Assembly (NCBI GenBank): GCA_022701365.1
Contig: JAKUHH010000089.1
Coordinates: 1-64,000 of the forward strand
Direction of reading: 5' to 3'
Source: Mycocentrospora acerina
Lineage: Eukaryota > Ascomycota > Dothideomycetes > Pleosporales
Length of the DNA: 64,000 nt
Of the stretch, positions 34,650 to 45,700 are shown piece by piece. Both the position numbers and the translations under genes were made by a program. Within the stretch, counting starts at the first letter, position 1; each line of letters begins with the position of its first letter. The notes below the pieces were generated by a model. The model made no database searches and was not told the DNA's origin. It saw only the letters and a program-made list of their open reading frames with translations.

Positions 34650-35160
34650 TTGCAAGGGACTTGCTTATTATTTAACCTAAGCATAGTGTTTATATAAGTA
34701 AGATAAAGCTAAAATAAGTTATAATTGCGTTTAAAACATGTTTTGTAAGTGCTTACCTGTCCTGCTCTCTAACTAGAAGTGTGCTAAATAAGATTCTATT
34801 TCTTAATAATATTTTAAGCAATAGTTATACACAGATGTTTGCGTTCCTAGGCCTCTGCAGTCTTAATCTTTATTAAATAGTTATATTTAATTATTATAAG
34901 CTTATAAAATTCTATTAAGGTTAGCAAAATATATTTAGAACATAATACAAATATGTTTTGTTTACCTTTAACCTTACTTAGGTAGGTTCTACTTAGGCAA
35001 CCTTTATTATTAGAGGGCATAATATTATGTCTGTAGATCTTAATAATATAGGTGCAAAGAGCACCCTTTAGCTAGAATATAGCCTAGTAATGTAAATAAA
35101 ATATATTTAAAATGTAATAAGAACATGTTTAACTTATGCTACACAAAACATTAGTACTAA
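34650..35160 (-). pseudogene. Second, convergent gene of the transposon (copy A), decayed
   Basis: Mirror of the better-preserved copy-B segment at 43380-43790. Introns on the minus strand are visible at about 34935-34882 (GTAAAC...CTAAC...TAG) and 34758-34711 (GTAAGC...TTTTAG), each again carrying the spaced palindromes. Confidence 0.4.
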
Positions 35161-35239
35161 TCTTCTTATAACAGTGTACTTTTCTATAGTCTATGTAGCA
35201 GAAACTATACGTGTTATTTCTGCTACTAATAGTAAATAA

Positions 35240-35403
35240 TGTTATAGACTAGCCTTTTCACAGTATAATATAGAAAGTGTTAATAGTAGTATTAAGTATC
35301 TTAAGGAATGTCTATACTAATTGCTCTAATGTTTCTATGTTTGTGTGTTACGTGTTTGCTTACCTTCTTACAGTTATTATGTGTGTGTAGCTGACCCTTT
35401 ATA
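35240..35403 (-). repeat. 3' LTR of the gypsy element
   Basis: 164 bp. It differs from the partner LTR at a handful of sites, nearly all C/T or G/A (for example the end reads ATA against ACA). This points to a recent insertion followed by RIP rather than to great age. Confidence 0.95.
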
Positions 35404-35427
35404 TACCTTCCCCCTTATGTTCCCTCT

Positions 35428-35430
<3 letters not shown>

Positions 35431-35466
<36 letters not shown>
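35431..35466. repeat. 36-base T homopolymer
   Basis: An unbroken run of T on the plus strand (poly-A in the element's sense), placed between the polypurine tract and the antisense gene region. A second run of 55 T lies at 36700-36754. Confidence 0.95.
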
Positions 35467-35467
<1 letters not shown>

Positions 35468-36697
35468 TTATTAGAACGTTGTGGTTTTAAACTTGTGTTA
35501 GTTTAGTGTTAAACTAGTGTTAGTGTAGCAGTATTGTAGCGTTAGTTAGAGGTCTAGGTGTGTTTGCTCTGTTGTTATTCTGCGTCTAGTTTGTGTTGTT
35601 GTTGTAGTTAGTGTTTAGAAAATTTTTAAGTGCAAGGTAACCTTAGTAAGGTCTGTGTGTTGTTACCCTACTACCTTTTAGAATCCTTTGCTCCTTTATA
35701 ACCTCTTAGTAGCTCCTCTGCAACTTCTTATTTAGTTATTATAATAAATCTACTTCTGCACCTTCCTGTTTTATGTTTAGTTATCCTAATTAGTTATAGC
35801 TGCATATCTTAATCTTACTGTTAGCTCTAGTTCAGCTGCATCTAGTGCTAGTGCACTGCTGCTGCCTAACCCTCCTTGTCCTAATAGTTCTAGTTCTAGT
35901 TACTGTGCCTAGGTAAGTATTTCCCTTGTGTAAGACAGTTCTTTTCTAATTTATATTGTTAGGTTACCCTTAAGAAGCCTATTTAAAAGGCTAGTTAGTT
36001 TATTGTTAAGGGCAATTCTAATAATAAGTGTTACAACGTTTGTAAGCACACTAGCCTGTTCTGCACTAAGTGTATTTTAAAGATAAGGAAGTTTAGGCAT
36101 ACTAAGTGTCTTCCTAGTCCTAGTTCTGCGTGTACTACTTATTATGCAAATAAGTATACTTGTACTACAGAGGACGCCCTCTTTGCTGCTAACCTTAATC
36201 TTTATTGCGCCTTTGCTGCTTAGTATGCATTTATTGCTGCATCTTATACAAATAAGGACTTGCACATTTAGGTTTATAGTACATACAGCACTAACCTTAC
36301 TAAGCGCACTAGTAGAACCTACTACAAGTTTACTAATAAGTTCTACTGTTATTATTGCTAGTTTAATAATGCTTATACTGCTGCCTAAGCTAATCCTACT
36401 CCTGCCTTGTTATATGCAGTTACCTGTTGTTGTTGCTTAGCGCCCTCTTTAGATCCTGCTAGTGCTTTAGAGGGAACGCCTCCCTGCCCTGCCCTAAGTG
36501 TTAATGCTTTAGCTATGTCTGTTCCTACTCTAAGTTATAGTTGTAGCAGTGCTGTAAACAATGCCTTTATGCGCTAGTTAGCTGCTGCTTATAGGAACGC
36601 CTTTGCTAACTAGAGCACTTAGATTAATAGTCTAGAATGCTGTATTAGTAGAATAGAGGCGTTGTTGCAGACTATTACTATAAGTCTCCTTTCCTCT

Positions 36698-36699
<2 letters not shown>

Positions 36700-36754
<55 letters not shown>
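36700..36754. repeat. 55-base T homopolymer
   Basis: An unbroken T run on the plus strand within the antisense gene region. If translated on the plus strand it would give poly-Phe, so it is either intronic or an expansion that postdates function. Confidence 0.95.
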
Positions 36755-36755
<1 letters not shown>

Positions 36756-36879
36756 TGTGTTACTTAGCTAATTTGTGTAAGGTAGTATTGCTAGTCTTGT
36801 TTCTTGTAAGCAACCCTGTTAGATTAAGTATCAGACTTATAACAACAATAGACATTGTCGTGATTATTCCTAACGCTGT

Positions 36880-36995
36880 TGTTGCTGCGACAAGACTCCT
36901 CCTTGCTGTCACTGTAACAAGACTCCTCCTCGCTGTTGTTACCGCAATAAGACTCCGCCTTGTTGTCAGCGTTGCAGTAATTCGCCTTCTTGTTG
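36880..36995. repeat. 27-30 bp minisatellite encoding Cys-rich units
   Basis: Four degenerate units of the form AAGACTCCTCCTYGCTGTTGT..., each giving a CC-x-C-x-K-T-P-P pattern in the plus-strand frame. Confidence 0.75.
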
Positions 36996-38149
36996 TCAGT
37001 CAGGCCAGTCTAGTCCTAGTAAGTCTCTAAGTCTGTTGTTATTATCTAATGTAACCTTGCTGCCTTGTTGTTGTTATAGTAGTTAAGGGCGTCACTCTCC
37101 TTCTTGTAGTTGTAGTAGAGGTACTAGGGATAGTAATGCAACTCTGCGTTAAATTAAAGGTAGTGTAGGTGTGTTTAGTGTTTAGGTAGGTCTTGTAAGT
37201 GTAGTGTTTTAGGCTAGTAACTCTGTTACTGCAATATAGCTCTTAGCCTAGTTAAGTTTTAGGTTAGGTTAGTTTAGCAACAGTAGGGTGTAAGTCTGTC
37301 TTTGTAGCTAGTTGCCTAAAAGTTAAATAAGAACTTGCCTATAATCTTATTATTCTAAGTATAAGTTCCTTTTAGAGCCTTATCCTGTGCCTGTTTTTAA
37401 ACCTATCTAGTGCCTCTGTATCTTAGACATCTTTAAGGGGGTGCTAGGTTAGAGTTAGCTAACCTTGCTATTTTACTAGCGCTTGTTTCTTATTCTGTCC
37501 TCTTGCGTTCTTTACTTAGAGAATGTCCTCTACTGCCTACTTATAGAGGTCTAGATCAGTTTCTTCTAGTATAATTATTAGTCCTAGTCTAGAGTTAATG
37601 TTCTATTAGCTTAGCAGGGGGTCTAATGCTGCGTGTTCTATTAGATCTACATATACTGTCTTATGTAGATTTCTAGGGAGGTCTAGCATTACTGTAAGTA
37701 GCGTAGGTACAGTAGTAACTGTGTATTAGCATTAGAGCTAGTCTAGTTTCTAGCTTAGCTAGTTTGTCTTCACATTGTGTAGGGCAAACTAGACTTAGTC
37801 TCTAACTTAGAATTATTCTGCAGGTTAGCGTAATAAGTTAGTAGATTCTTAGGATTGTTATTAAGAGAATACAATAGCTGCCGATGTTAGTTCTACACTG
37901 TTTTTTAGATAACTTAGGAATAAGACAGCCCTTCTCTTTAGGGATATATTTAAGTCTATAAGGATTGCGGTCTGTTAGAGGGTGTCTATAGTGTAGCTAT
38001 TTAGGAGTAAGTTTAGGCTAATGCTAGTAACGCTAGAGTCTTAGTTGTTTAATGTAAGTTAGCAGGCTAGTAGGGATTCTAGCTAGTTAGTCTATTTAAA
38101 GTTAACAACTATGCATAGGATAGCTTAGACCTCCTAGTTTATTCTCTCT

Positions 38150-38640
38150 GTGCCCTTATCTATTTAGGGGTAATAGGTTGTTAAGAGTAGTTAATTAATT
38201 CTTATAAGTAAGCATAGTGTTGTCTAGAATTTTCTTAACTAGTCTAAACCTCTGTCTGTAATAATAGATAAGGGGAAACCTTAGAATCTCTACTAGTTAT
38301 CTTAGAAGACCTAGGCATAATGTTTTAAGGTTATGCTTATTATTACCTCTAGCTAGATGTATTTAGACAGACAGTCTGTAATAACAAGAAGATACTAGAG
38401 TAAGGTGTTAGTTTCTTAGAGTAAGTTAACTATAAAGTCTATTAAGATTTATAACTAGTATCTGTCTGCAATTAAGAGGGGTTAGAGGAGTCCTTGTTAT
38501 TTCTTTTAAGAGATATATGCCCTGTAACAGTAGCAGTTCCTTACGTATTAGGCTATATCTTTTGCTATGCTGTCTTAGTAGTAGTCCTATTAGATAATGT
38601 AAAATGTAGTATTTTTCTCTAAGTAGCTAGCAATGTTTAA
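38150..38640 (-). pseudogene. Gypsy integrase domain remnant
   Basis: Read leftwards: IA*YVRNCYCYRAYIS (normally I..YVR.C..C...K, zinc-binding HHCC end) near 38520-38560, then IDFIVNLL...LLVITDCLSKYI (normally MDFI..LP.......I.VV.DR.SK) near 38350-38460, the first catalytic Asp region. This domain inserts the cDNA into the host chromosome. Broken by stops. Confidence 0.8.
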
Positions 38641-39189
38641 CTTATAGGCTTGTTAGATAATTGTTGTTAATAATAGTTCCTAGGATAGGACCTATGTAAC
38701 CCTCCTCTAAAGTAGCGTCCTGTGTGCACTAATGCTGCAATTGCTAATCTGCTAAAGTGTCTTAGCGTCTAGTAAGAATTTTTGTTCTCCTTGTGCTACT
38801 GCTGTTTAGCAGATTGTATATAATGTATTATGTTAGATTGCTTCTTCCTATAGTTTTTGCATATATTTGTCTATAAATAGTAGCGTGTTAGACCTGTTAT
38901 TCTCTGTTAGGTATTTAGAGCTGTGTCCTGCTGCTATGCTAATTAGTTATATAACCTGTGCCTTTAGGTGTTTTTAAGCATAGTAGTCCTGTTTACAGTA
39001 GCTTAGGGCGTTAGGTTAGGTTAAGAGGCGTCCTAGGCAGAATTTTAAGTAGAAGTAGTATTAAGAGAGGAGTTCTGACTATTAGTGTTGTCTTTTGCTA
39101 AGGTCTTAAGCTATTATAAAGTATTCTAAGTTCTTGTAGTTAGTTAGAATAGTAAAAGGGCCTTAGACACTCCTTAGCTCTGCTAACTA

Positions 39190-39420
39190 GGCTTTTAAAT
39201 ATTAAACTACTGCTGTAAGCTCTTTATTATAGATAGTATAGTTTATTTATGCTAGTGTTAGAACTGCTAAGTAGTAGGCAACTAGGTAAAGTATGCTATA
39301 AATCTTCTAGGAGAGGCAGCCCTTAAGGGCGTTGCCTAAGCAGTTAGCCTCTAGGACTATGTCTTGTGTTAGGTCCTATTATGCTAGGATTAGGCTAGCT
39401 ATAAATAACTGTTTTAGTAA
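39190..39420 (-). pseudogene. Gypsy RNase H domain remnant
   Basis: DIVLEANCLGNALKGCLS followed by LVAYYLAVLTLA and NYTIYNKELTAVV matches the gypsy RNase H core (E.D.S..A.G..L.Q ... NY.I..KELLA.V). The catalytic Asp reads Asn (EAN), a G>A change. Confidence 0.8.
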
Positions 39421-39769
39421 CTAGAATGCTTCTTCCTATTCTTGTCCTTAAGAGAATTGTACGTCCTTTTTTATAAGGTGTTAGAGTAGTGCTGTTGTCT
39501 AGGAGAAGTTAGGTAGGAAGTCCTAGTAGAAATTAGCAAATCCTAAGAAACTGCAGACTCCTTGTAGGGATCTAAAGGGTTCTTATTCTTAGATAGCACA
39601 AATCTTTTCTAGGTCTAGGTGTATTAATTGTTCTGCCTAAATAATGTAGCCTAGGTATTTAACCTCTTTTATTACAAAGACACTTTTTTTAAGGTTTAGG
39701 TGCAGGCCTGCGTCCTTAAGGAGGGAGAGTACGCGTTAGACTTTTTTCTAGTAGTCTGCTTGTAGGCTA

Positions 39770-40340
39770 TTGCTGTAAATTAGGATGTTATTAAGGTATG
39801 CTATAGCATAGTCCCCTAAGGTTTCCTTTAGGGCCTTATTAATGTAACATTAGAAGGAGGCAGAGGCCCTAGAGAGGCTAAAGGGGCAAACAAGCTATTT
39901 AAAGAGGCTAAACTAGGTCTAAAATGTAGTAAGTGCCTTATTACTTTAGGCTATGCAGAGTTAGTAGAATGCTAAGCAGACATCTACTTTTGTAAACTAT
40001 TTTGCCTCTCTAAGTGTGTATAGGGTTTCCTTAATTAGTAGGAAGGGGTAACAGTCTGTCTCTATAATCTTGTTAAGTGCCTAGTAGTCTACGCAAAGGC
40101 GCTATCTGCTTAAGCCCTTTTTAACAAGAAGTATAGGAGCGCTAGCTAAAGAAGAACTTGCGCAGATCTATCCCTTGTCTATTAGTTCTGTAACTTGTTA
40201 ATATAATTCTAGTAGTTAGTCTCTTAGCATACTGTACAGGGGTCCTTAAGGGGGTTCTAGGCAGCTCCTGTTAGGGTTTAATTTTAGTTTAATGTAGTAG
40301 TCTATTTAGCCCTAGTAGGGGGGAAGGGTAGTAGCCTTTT
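39770..40340 (-). pseudogene. Gypsy reverse transcriptase remnant
   Basis: Read leftwards: LLELY*QVTELIDKG*ICAS (normally LREYLDE.L.KGFIRPS), SAPILLVKKG, RLCVDY*ALNKIIETDCYPL (about 40060-40105), then AYLNNILIYSNSL at about 39765-39800. The catalytic pair, normally DD in this block, reads NN, each by a single G>A. This alone abolishes polymerase activity. Confidence 0.88.
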
Positions 40341-41144
40341 TGCTGTTAAATAGATCTTAGAATTAGTAGAGTTTATTAGGGAGTGTTGTTCTTAGGGGAG
40401 GTGTTGTTGTCTCTAGGAGGGAGTCCTGTTAGAGGGCTGTTGTTATTTAGTAGATACTTGTAAAAAGCAAGAAGAGGTCTAATTAGGGATCTCTTCTTTA
40501 GTAACAGAGTAGTCCTATAAATGTTAAGCCTGTAACAAAGCTTGCTATTAGGTTTTTTAGTCTAGATCTGCATTCTTTTACTATTAAGTTATTAGCCTGT
40601 TAGATTGTTAGATAACTGTTAGCAACGTTAAGAAGCACCCCTTCCTGTTGCAGCTAAGGTCTCCCTAAGATTATGTTATAGCCTAGTCCTAGGATAACAT
40701 AGGCAACAGCTTAGGATTACTAGCTGTCTATATTATATTCTAGCACAGCTAACTGTGTAATTAGTGTTAATTTTAGTTAGCCTACTGCTTAATATAGTGT
40801 ACAAGAGGGTATATTAATAGTTTAACACTGTATCCTTCTTGCTATCTTTTTGCTTATTGCGCTAAAACACTTGCACCCTAAGTTAACTAGAGCTTTAAGA
40901 TATATAGTTCTATTAATAAATACTAGGATTAAGAAAGGTTTCCTATCTATCTATTAATAGATAGAAGACACTTCTTTTTCTATAAGTTTTTGCCTAAGTT
41001 CCTCCTCTGCTAAGTTATTTTAGTTCCTCCCCTAATTAAGCCTTTAATTAGGGGGTATTAGTTTCCTAGTTTTTTATTTTCTGTCTCTAAATCCCTTCTG
41101 TTCTGTGTCTGTGTTGTAACATTTTAGATAACAACAGCATTTAG

Positions 41145-41186
41145 GCAGCCTCTTAAAAAGTGTCTAGAGTTCCTGCAACATGTGCA
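41145..41186 (-). other. Gag CCHC zinc knuckle
   Basis: CTCCRNSRHFLRGC fits C-x2-C-x4-H-x4-C exactly, the nucleic-acid-binding knuckle of retrotransposon Gag. It marks the gag end of the minus-strand coding region; gag itself (about 41200-42200) is unreadable. Confidence 0.85.
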
Positions 41187-42229
41187 TAAGTTGTTATTTT
41201 ATTATTGTTAGAAAACGTTATTAGAGATCTAATTTATTTATTTTAAAGGGTTTTTTGCTAGAGTTTAGCAGTATAGTTTTTTCTATAAGTTTTGTTAAGA
41301 GGATATTGCGCCTACTGTTGTTATGTAAGTGTCTCTGTCTTAGTCCTAGCTTAGGAGTGTTAATAATTAGGCAAAGGGGCAGAATTTGTCCTCTATGCTT
41401 ATTATCTTAATGTCTACTGTAATTGTCTTATAAGCATTAACTGCCTTATTATAGTTTGTGCAGGTTACGCCTTAGTGTAGAGCAATTATCCTTAAGTTCT
41501 AGTTAAGGCAGCGTCTAAGTTTGTGTAGTTTAAGTTTATTATCCTAAAGAGACCTACTGCTTATAGAGAGGAGATGTTTAAATTTAATAAAGAAGTTAAG
41601 AAAAAGTTCTGTCTTGTCCTGTTAGAGTGTTTTAAGTTTTGCTTAAGAGCGTTCCCTGCTATAGTTGTTATTAAAGCAAAATTCTAAGTAGGTTAAAAAG
41701 TTTTTAGGGTCCTATGCGTTGTCTGTACTTCCTACCTTATAGTACAGTGCTACTTTGCGTTAAACTGTTAGGCCTAGGTTTACCTATATGTATGTAAACA
41801 TGTCTCTTTTTATTCTAATAAACTTAGCGTCTGTATTAAGTTTATGTTAGATTGTAACCTTCTAAGCTTAAAAATTTAACTTATTTCTATTAAAGAGTTC
41901 CCCTATTAAGAGGGGTTTCTGTTAGTAGGTTAGTTATTATACAATTAGTATTGTAGAGGTTTCTAGATAAGCCTGTTTAGCAGTTGTGTTAAGTAGGTTC
42001 TAGGGTAGTTTAGAGATAGTTCTAGGGGAGATTAGGTTGCGTAGTTCCTTATTCTGCGTGCAGAGGAGGCAAAGTAAGGCTTAATCTTGTTTTTAGAGTT
42101 CTTGTAGGGAGAGTAATTAGTTAAGGATTATTTATAAAGTTACGTCCTTGCTAGGCAGGTTATTCTAGTAATTAGGCTCTATCTCTTTTACTTGTAGGAG
42201 CTAATTTTAGCTAGAAGAAGATACTTAAA

Positions 42230-42393
42230 TATTATAGACTAGCCTTTTTACAGTATAATATAGAAAGTGTTAATAGTAGTATTAAGTATCTTAAGGAATG
42301 TCTATACTAATTGCTCTGATGTTTCTATGTTTGTGTGTCACGTGTTCGCTTACCTTCTTACAGTTGTTATGTGTGTGTAGCCGACCCTTTACA
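42230..42393 (-). repeat. 5' LTR of the gypsy element
   Basis: 164 bp, the promoter-bearing LTR with respect to the minus-strand genes. Its inner end reads TA where the partner has TG (G>A). Followed by AATAA, the target duplication. Confidence 0.95.
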
Positions 42394-42791
42394 AATAATA
42401 AAATCCCTCTAGGTAAGGCAAGAAGGGTGTAGTAATGTATATAAGGCTCCTTAAACATAATTAGAATATAATAAGAATATAATCTATAGAACACTAATAT
42501 AGTTTTGCAGTGCTAAGGCTATATTATAGATCTGTTATTATATTAAGGCTTAAAGAACATAATTAGAACTTATTAGAAACATGTTTAAATTAAATTAAGA
42601 TTCTATGTTTGTGTTAGAATAATGTTGTAGCACTTGCTTTATATCCTAAATATAGACTAGTTATAGTTTAACTAAGTTAAAACCCAAATGTAGCTTAGCG
42701 CATCCTTCTATGTCGGCTAAGGTTAATTTTCATGGTTACCTGACATGCCGACACCTCATAATCTTAAGAATGATCACGATGGGCGTAAAAC

Positions 42792-45700
42792 GTGTCAGCA
42801 TGTCAGGTAACTATGAAAATTAACCTCAGCCAACATGGAAGGATGCGCTAAGCTACATTTAGGTTTTAATTTAGTTAAACTATAACTAGTCTATGTTTAG
42901 TATACTAAGTAAGTGCTATAACATTATTCTAACACAAACATAGAATCTTAATTTAATTTAAACACATTTCTAACATGTTCTAATTATGTTCTTTAAGCCT
43001 TAATATAATAACAGATCTATAACATAGCCTTAGCACTGCAAAACTATGTTAGTATTCTACAGATTATGTTCTTATTATATTCTAAATATGTTTAAGGAGC
43101 CTTATATACATTACTACACCCTTCTTGCCTTACCTAGAGGGATTTTATTATTTACTGTTAGTAGCAGAAATAATATGTATAGTTTCTGTAATATAGACTA
43201 TAGAGAAGTACACTGTTATAAGAAGATTAGCACTAATGTTTTATATAGTGTAAGTTAAACATGTTCTTGTTATGTTTTAAATATGTTTTATTTATATTAC
43301 TAGGCTATATTCTAGTTAAAAGGTGCTCTCTGCACCTATATTATTAAGATCTACAGACATAATATTATGCTCTCTAACAATAAAGGTTGCCTAAGTAGAA
43401 CTTACTTAAGTAAGGTTAAAGGTAAACAAAATATATTTGTATTATGTTCTAAACATGTTTTGCTAACCTAAATAGAATTCTATAAGCTTATAATAATTAA
43501 ATATAACTATTTAACAAGGATTAAGACTGCAGAGGCCTAGGAACGCAAATGTCTGCACATAACTATTGCTTAAAATATTATTAAGAAATAAGATCTTATT
43601 TAGCACACTTCTAGTTAGAGGGCAGGACAAGTAAGCACTTACAAAACATATTTTAAATATAATAATAACCTATTTTAGCTTTATCTTACTTATATAAACA
43701 CTATGCTTAAGTTAAATAATAAGTAAGTCCTTTGCAACATGTGCAGACAGAATAGTTAAGCTGTCTATAGTATAAGATCTTTTAAAACACATTTTTAATA
43801 TGTTTGTAATATATTTTAGCTTATTAATTTAGATTTGCAGAAGATAAGGCTACTTCCTGCTAAAGCCTTTAATTCTTTAATATGCCCTCTTAAGAAGAGG
43901 TTAATAGAGAGGAGGATAATATAGAAGATAATAAAGAAGAAGAAGAATAAGAGAAAAGATATTAAAAGGAAACAAAAGAAACACTAGAATAAGTTTATAA
44001 TGTATTACAAACATATTCTTTCTAGATAAGATTTTAAAATTTAAAATATAATCTCCTGTTATAACCTTCTTTAAATGTATATTCTAAAATACTTTTGTAC
44101 TAATAGTTATTATATAAAAGAGGTAGACCCTTCTCTTTAAGAATCTTATAATAGGTATTAAGGTTTAGCTGCAACACATTACTAATATGTTGTAAACATG
44201 TTCTGCAGCTCTTACCTAGCCTTTTAACTGCTTTTAAAGGATATTATTTAATTTATATAGAAGTACAGATATTTTTATATTTAATAGAGGTTTTTGTAGA
44301 GGAGGCATTTGTTCTTCTACTTTAAAACATAATCTTTTTCTCTTTTATAAATTGCTTAAAGATTTGCTTAGAACTTATTCTTAAACTTAAGATTATATTA
44401 TATCTTCTTCTTTAGGGCAAGTATCTTTGTTAATACTCTAATCTTATATTAATTAATCTGCTAAATATGTTATAACTACATTCTAAATATATTCTCTAAA
44501 GTTATTAGTAAAAGAACTGTCTAAAAGCTATTAGAAGAATCTAATATCTAATCTTTTACTTCTTTTAGAAGTATAACTAATTTTAGTAAAAGAAAGCAGG
44601 TATTCTAAATAGTTATGTTTAATATAGTAGACTAGTGCTCTATAATCTAAAACCTTTTTCTATTACTTAGTTAGAATATATTTATAATGTGTTTTAAACT
44701 TATTTTACTTTATATAAATCCTTATTATCTTTATCTTAGTAATATCTGCAAACTATCTCTCCTCTATATAATACAAATCTAATGCTATTTTAATCTAATA
44801 ATAGTTCTAGCATTAATAATAGAAGAGTAGACAGAGAGCTATAGCTTTAGTAAATTAGCTATAATATATTAGAAATGTGTTTATAATATAATAATAGTAA
44901 TATATATAGGCAAGAAGTAATGTATTACTTATTTTTATTAGAAGAAATAAATAAGTTGTAGACATTAAAAAAAGGACATGTTGCATATTTATAGAAAAGA
45001 TTAAAGACAAGTAATAATTAAATTATAAGCTAGACTCCTTTAAGAATAGTTATAATGTGTTTAGATTACAATCTAATCTTATTCTAGTTTTTTATGTAAT
45101 TACTCCTCTTTAAACGCAGCCTTCTGTTATAAATATTTAAGTTCTTAAACCTTTATCTAAAGTGCTTCCTAGTCTGCTCTATTATTTCTTTTTTTTAACT
45201 TTATAGAAGAAACCTTATCTAATATAGAACTCCTAACTATTAATTCTATAGGAAGAGGTAAGCTAAGAATATATTAGCAATATATTATAAATATATTTAA
45301 AACAACACACTTTAAGGCTAACTAAGGCACAGTTCTATTCTGTAAATTTAATAAATTTAAATAGACTAGAACTTTCTTTACTTTAGATTATAATCTCTTT
45401 ACTAGCAGTAAAATAAGATTAGAGCTAGAAGATATCTTATTCTTATAAAGAATAATAGGTAGGTCTAATATATTCTGTTTATATTCTAAATATATTTAGT
45501 AAGTTTTAAAAATTTAAATATTAAACTTACTCTCTTCTTATCTTCTATTAAGATTATATCTTATACTTGCACTTTGTTCTCTTCTATAAAAGTAACAAAT
45601 TCTATTCTTTTTTTTAGCAGCTTATTCTTAGATATCTTAAAGATCTATTTATTTACTACTAAAACACATTAGAAATATGTTTAGAATATATTTAGGTTCT

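Larger units (their letters stand above)
35800..37030 (+). pseudogene. Antisense cysteine-rich gene inside the gypsy element, decayed
   Basis: On the strand opposite to gag-pol, a frame beginning near 35805 (LTVSSSSAASSASALLLPNP) reaches a canonical intron (35911-35961, CTAG|GTAAGT ... ATTGTTAG). It continues as a frame with TAG in place of Gln or Trp: a Cys/His cluster at about 36026-36090 (C-x3-C-x5-C-x2-C, with His between) and an Ala/Tyr/Thr-rich stretch. After the 55-T run comes a 27-30 bp tandem repeat encoding CCHCNKTPP-like units (36870-36990). The cluster could be a zinc-binding fold. I recognise no family. It lies where the 3' end of the element should be non-coding, so a captured gene or an antisense regulatory ORF are the main options. 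Confidence 0.5.
35240..42393 (-). mobile_element. Ty3/gypsy LTR retrotransposon, 7,154 bp, RIP-decayed
   Basis: Identical-length 164-bp LTRs (35240-35403 and 42230-42393) start TG/TA and end TA/CA. They are flanked by AATAA at 35235-35239 and 42394-42398. Copy B preserves the empty site (AGTAAATAATAAAATCCC on the complement), confirming the insertion point. The coding strand is minus, in the order gag zinc knuckle, reverse transcriptase, RNase H, integrase, which is the gypsy order. The polypurine tract AAGGGGGAAGGTA directly precedes the left (3') LTR on the minus strand. No convincing tRNA primer site follows the right (5') LTR. Stops occur throughout and the catalytic sites are mutated, so it is dead. 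Confidence 0.95.
29871..42754 (+). mobile_element. 5.72-kb TIR transposon, copy A, split by a gypsy element
   Basis: Left end GTGGCTGCATGTCAGGTAAC; right end is the complement of GTGTCGGCATGTCAGGTAAC. It is flanked by an identical 8-bp duplication CTCATAAT at 29863-29870 and 42755-42762. Without the gypsy insertion (35240-42393 plus 5 bp) it is 5,725 bp, matching copy B (5,723 bp). An 8-bp duplication with short TIRs is typical of hAT, P or Zisupton-like superfamilies, but no diagnostic transposase motif survives, so the class is open. The two termini differ in sequence, and each can fold on itself (GTGTCGGC ... GCCGACAT). The interior is strongly TA-enriched. Confidence 0.93.

Noticed and set aside
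30244..35160. AACRYGTT triads as transposase-binding arrays or MluI-box (ACGCGT) promoter sites
   Set aside because: Considered, but the placement between donor and acceptor sites across the whole gene, rather than near the ends, favours introns. Not excluded.
36662..37030. 122-codon plus-strand ORF with a long poly-Phe tract
   Set aside because: It merely reads through the 55-T run in one frame. The coding-like frame of the antisense region is a different one.
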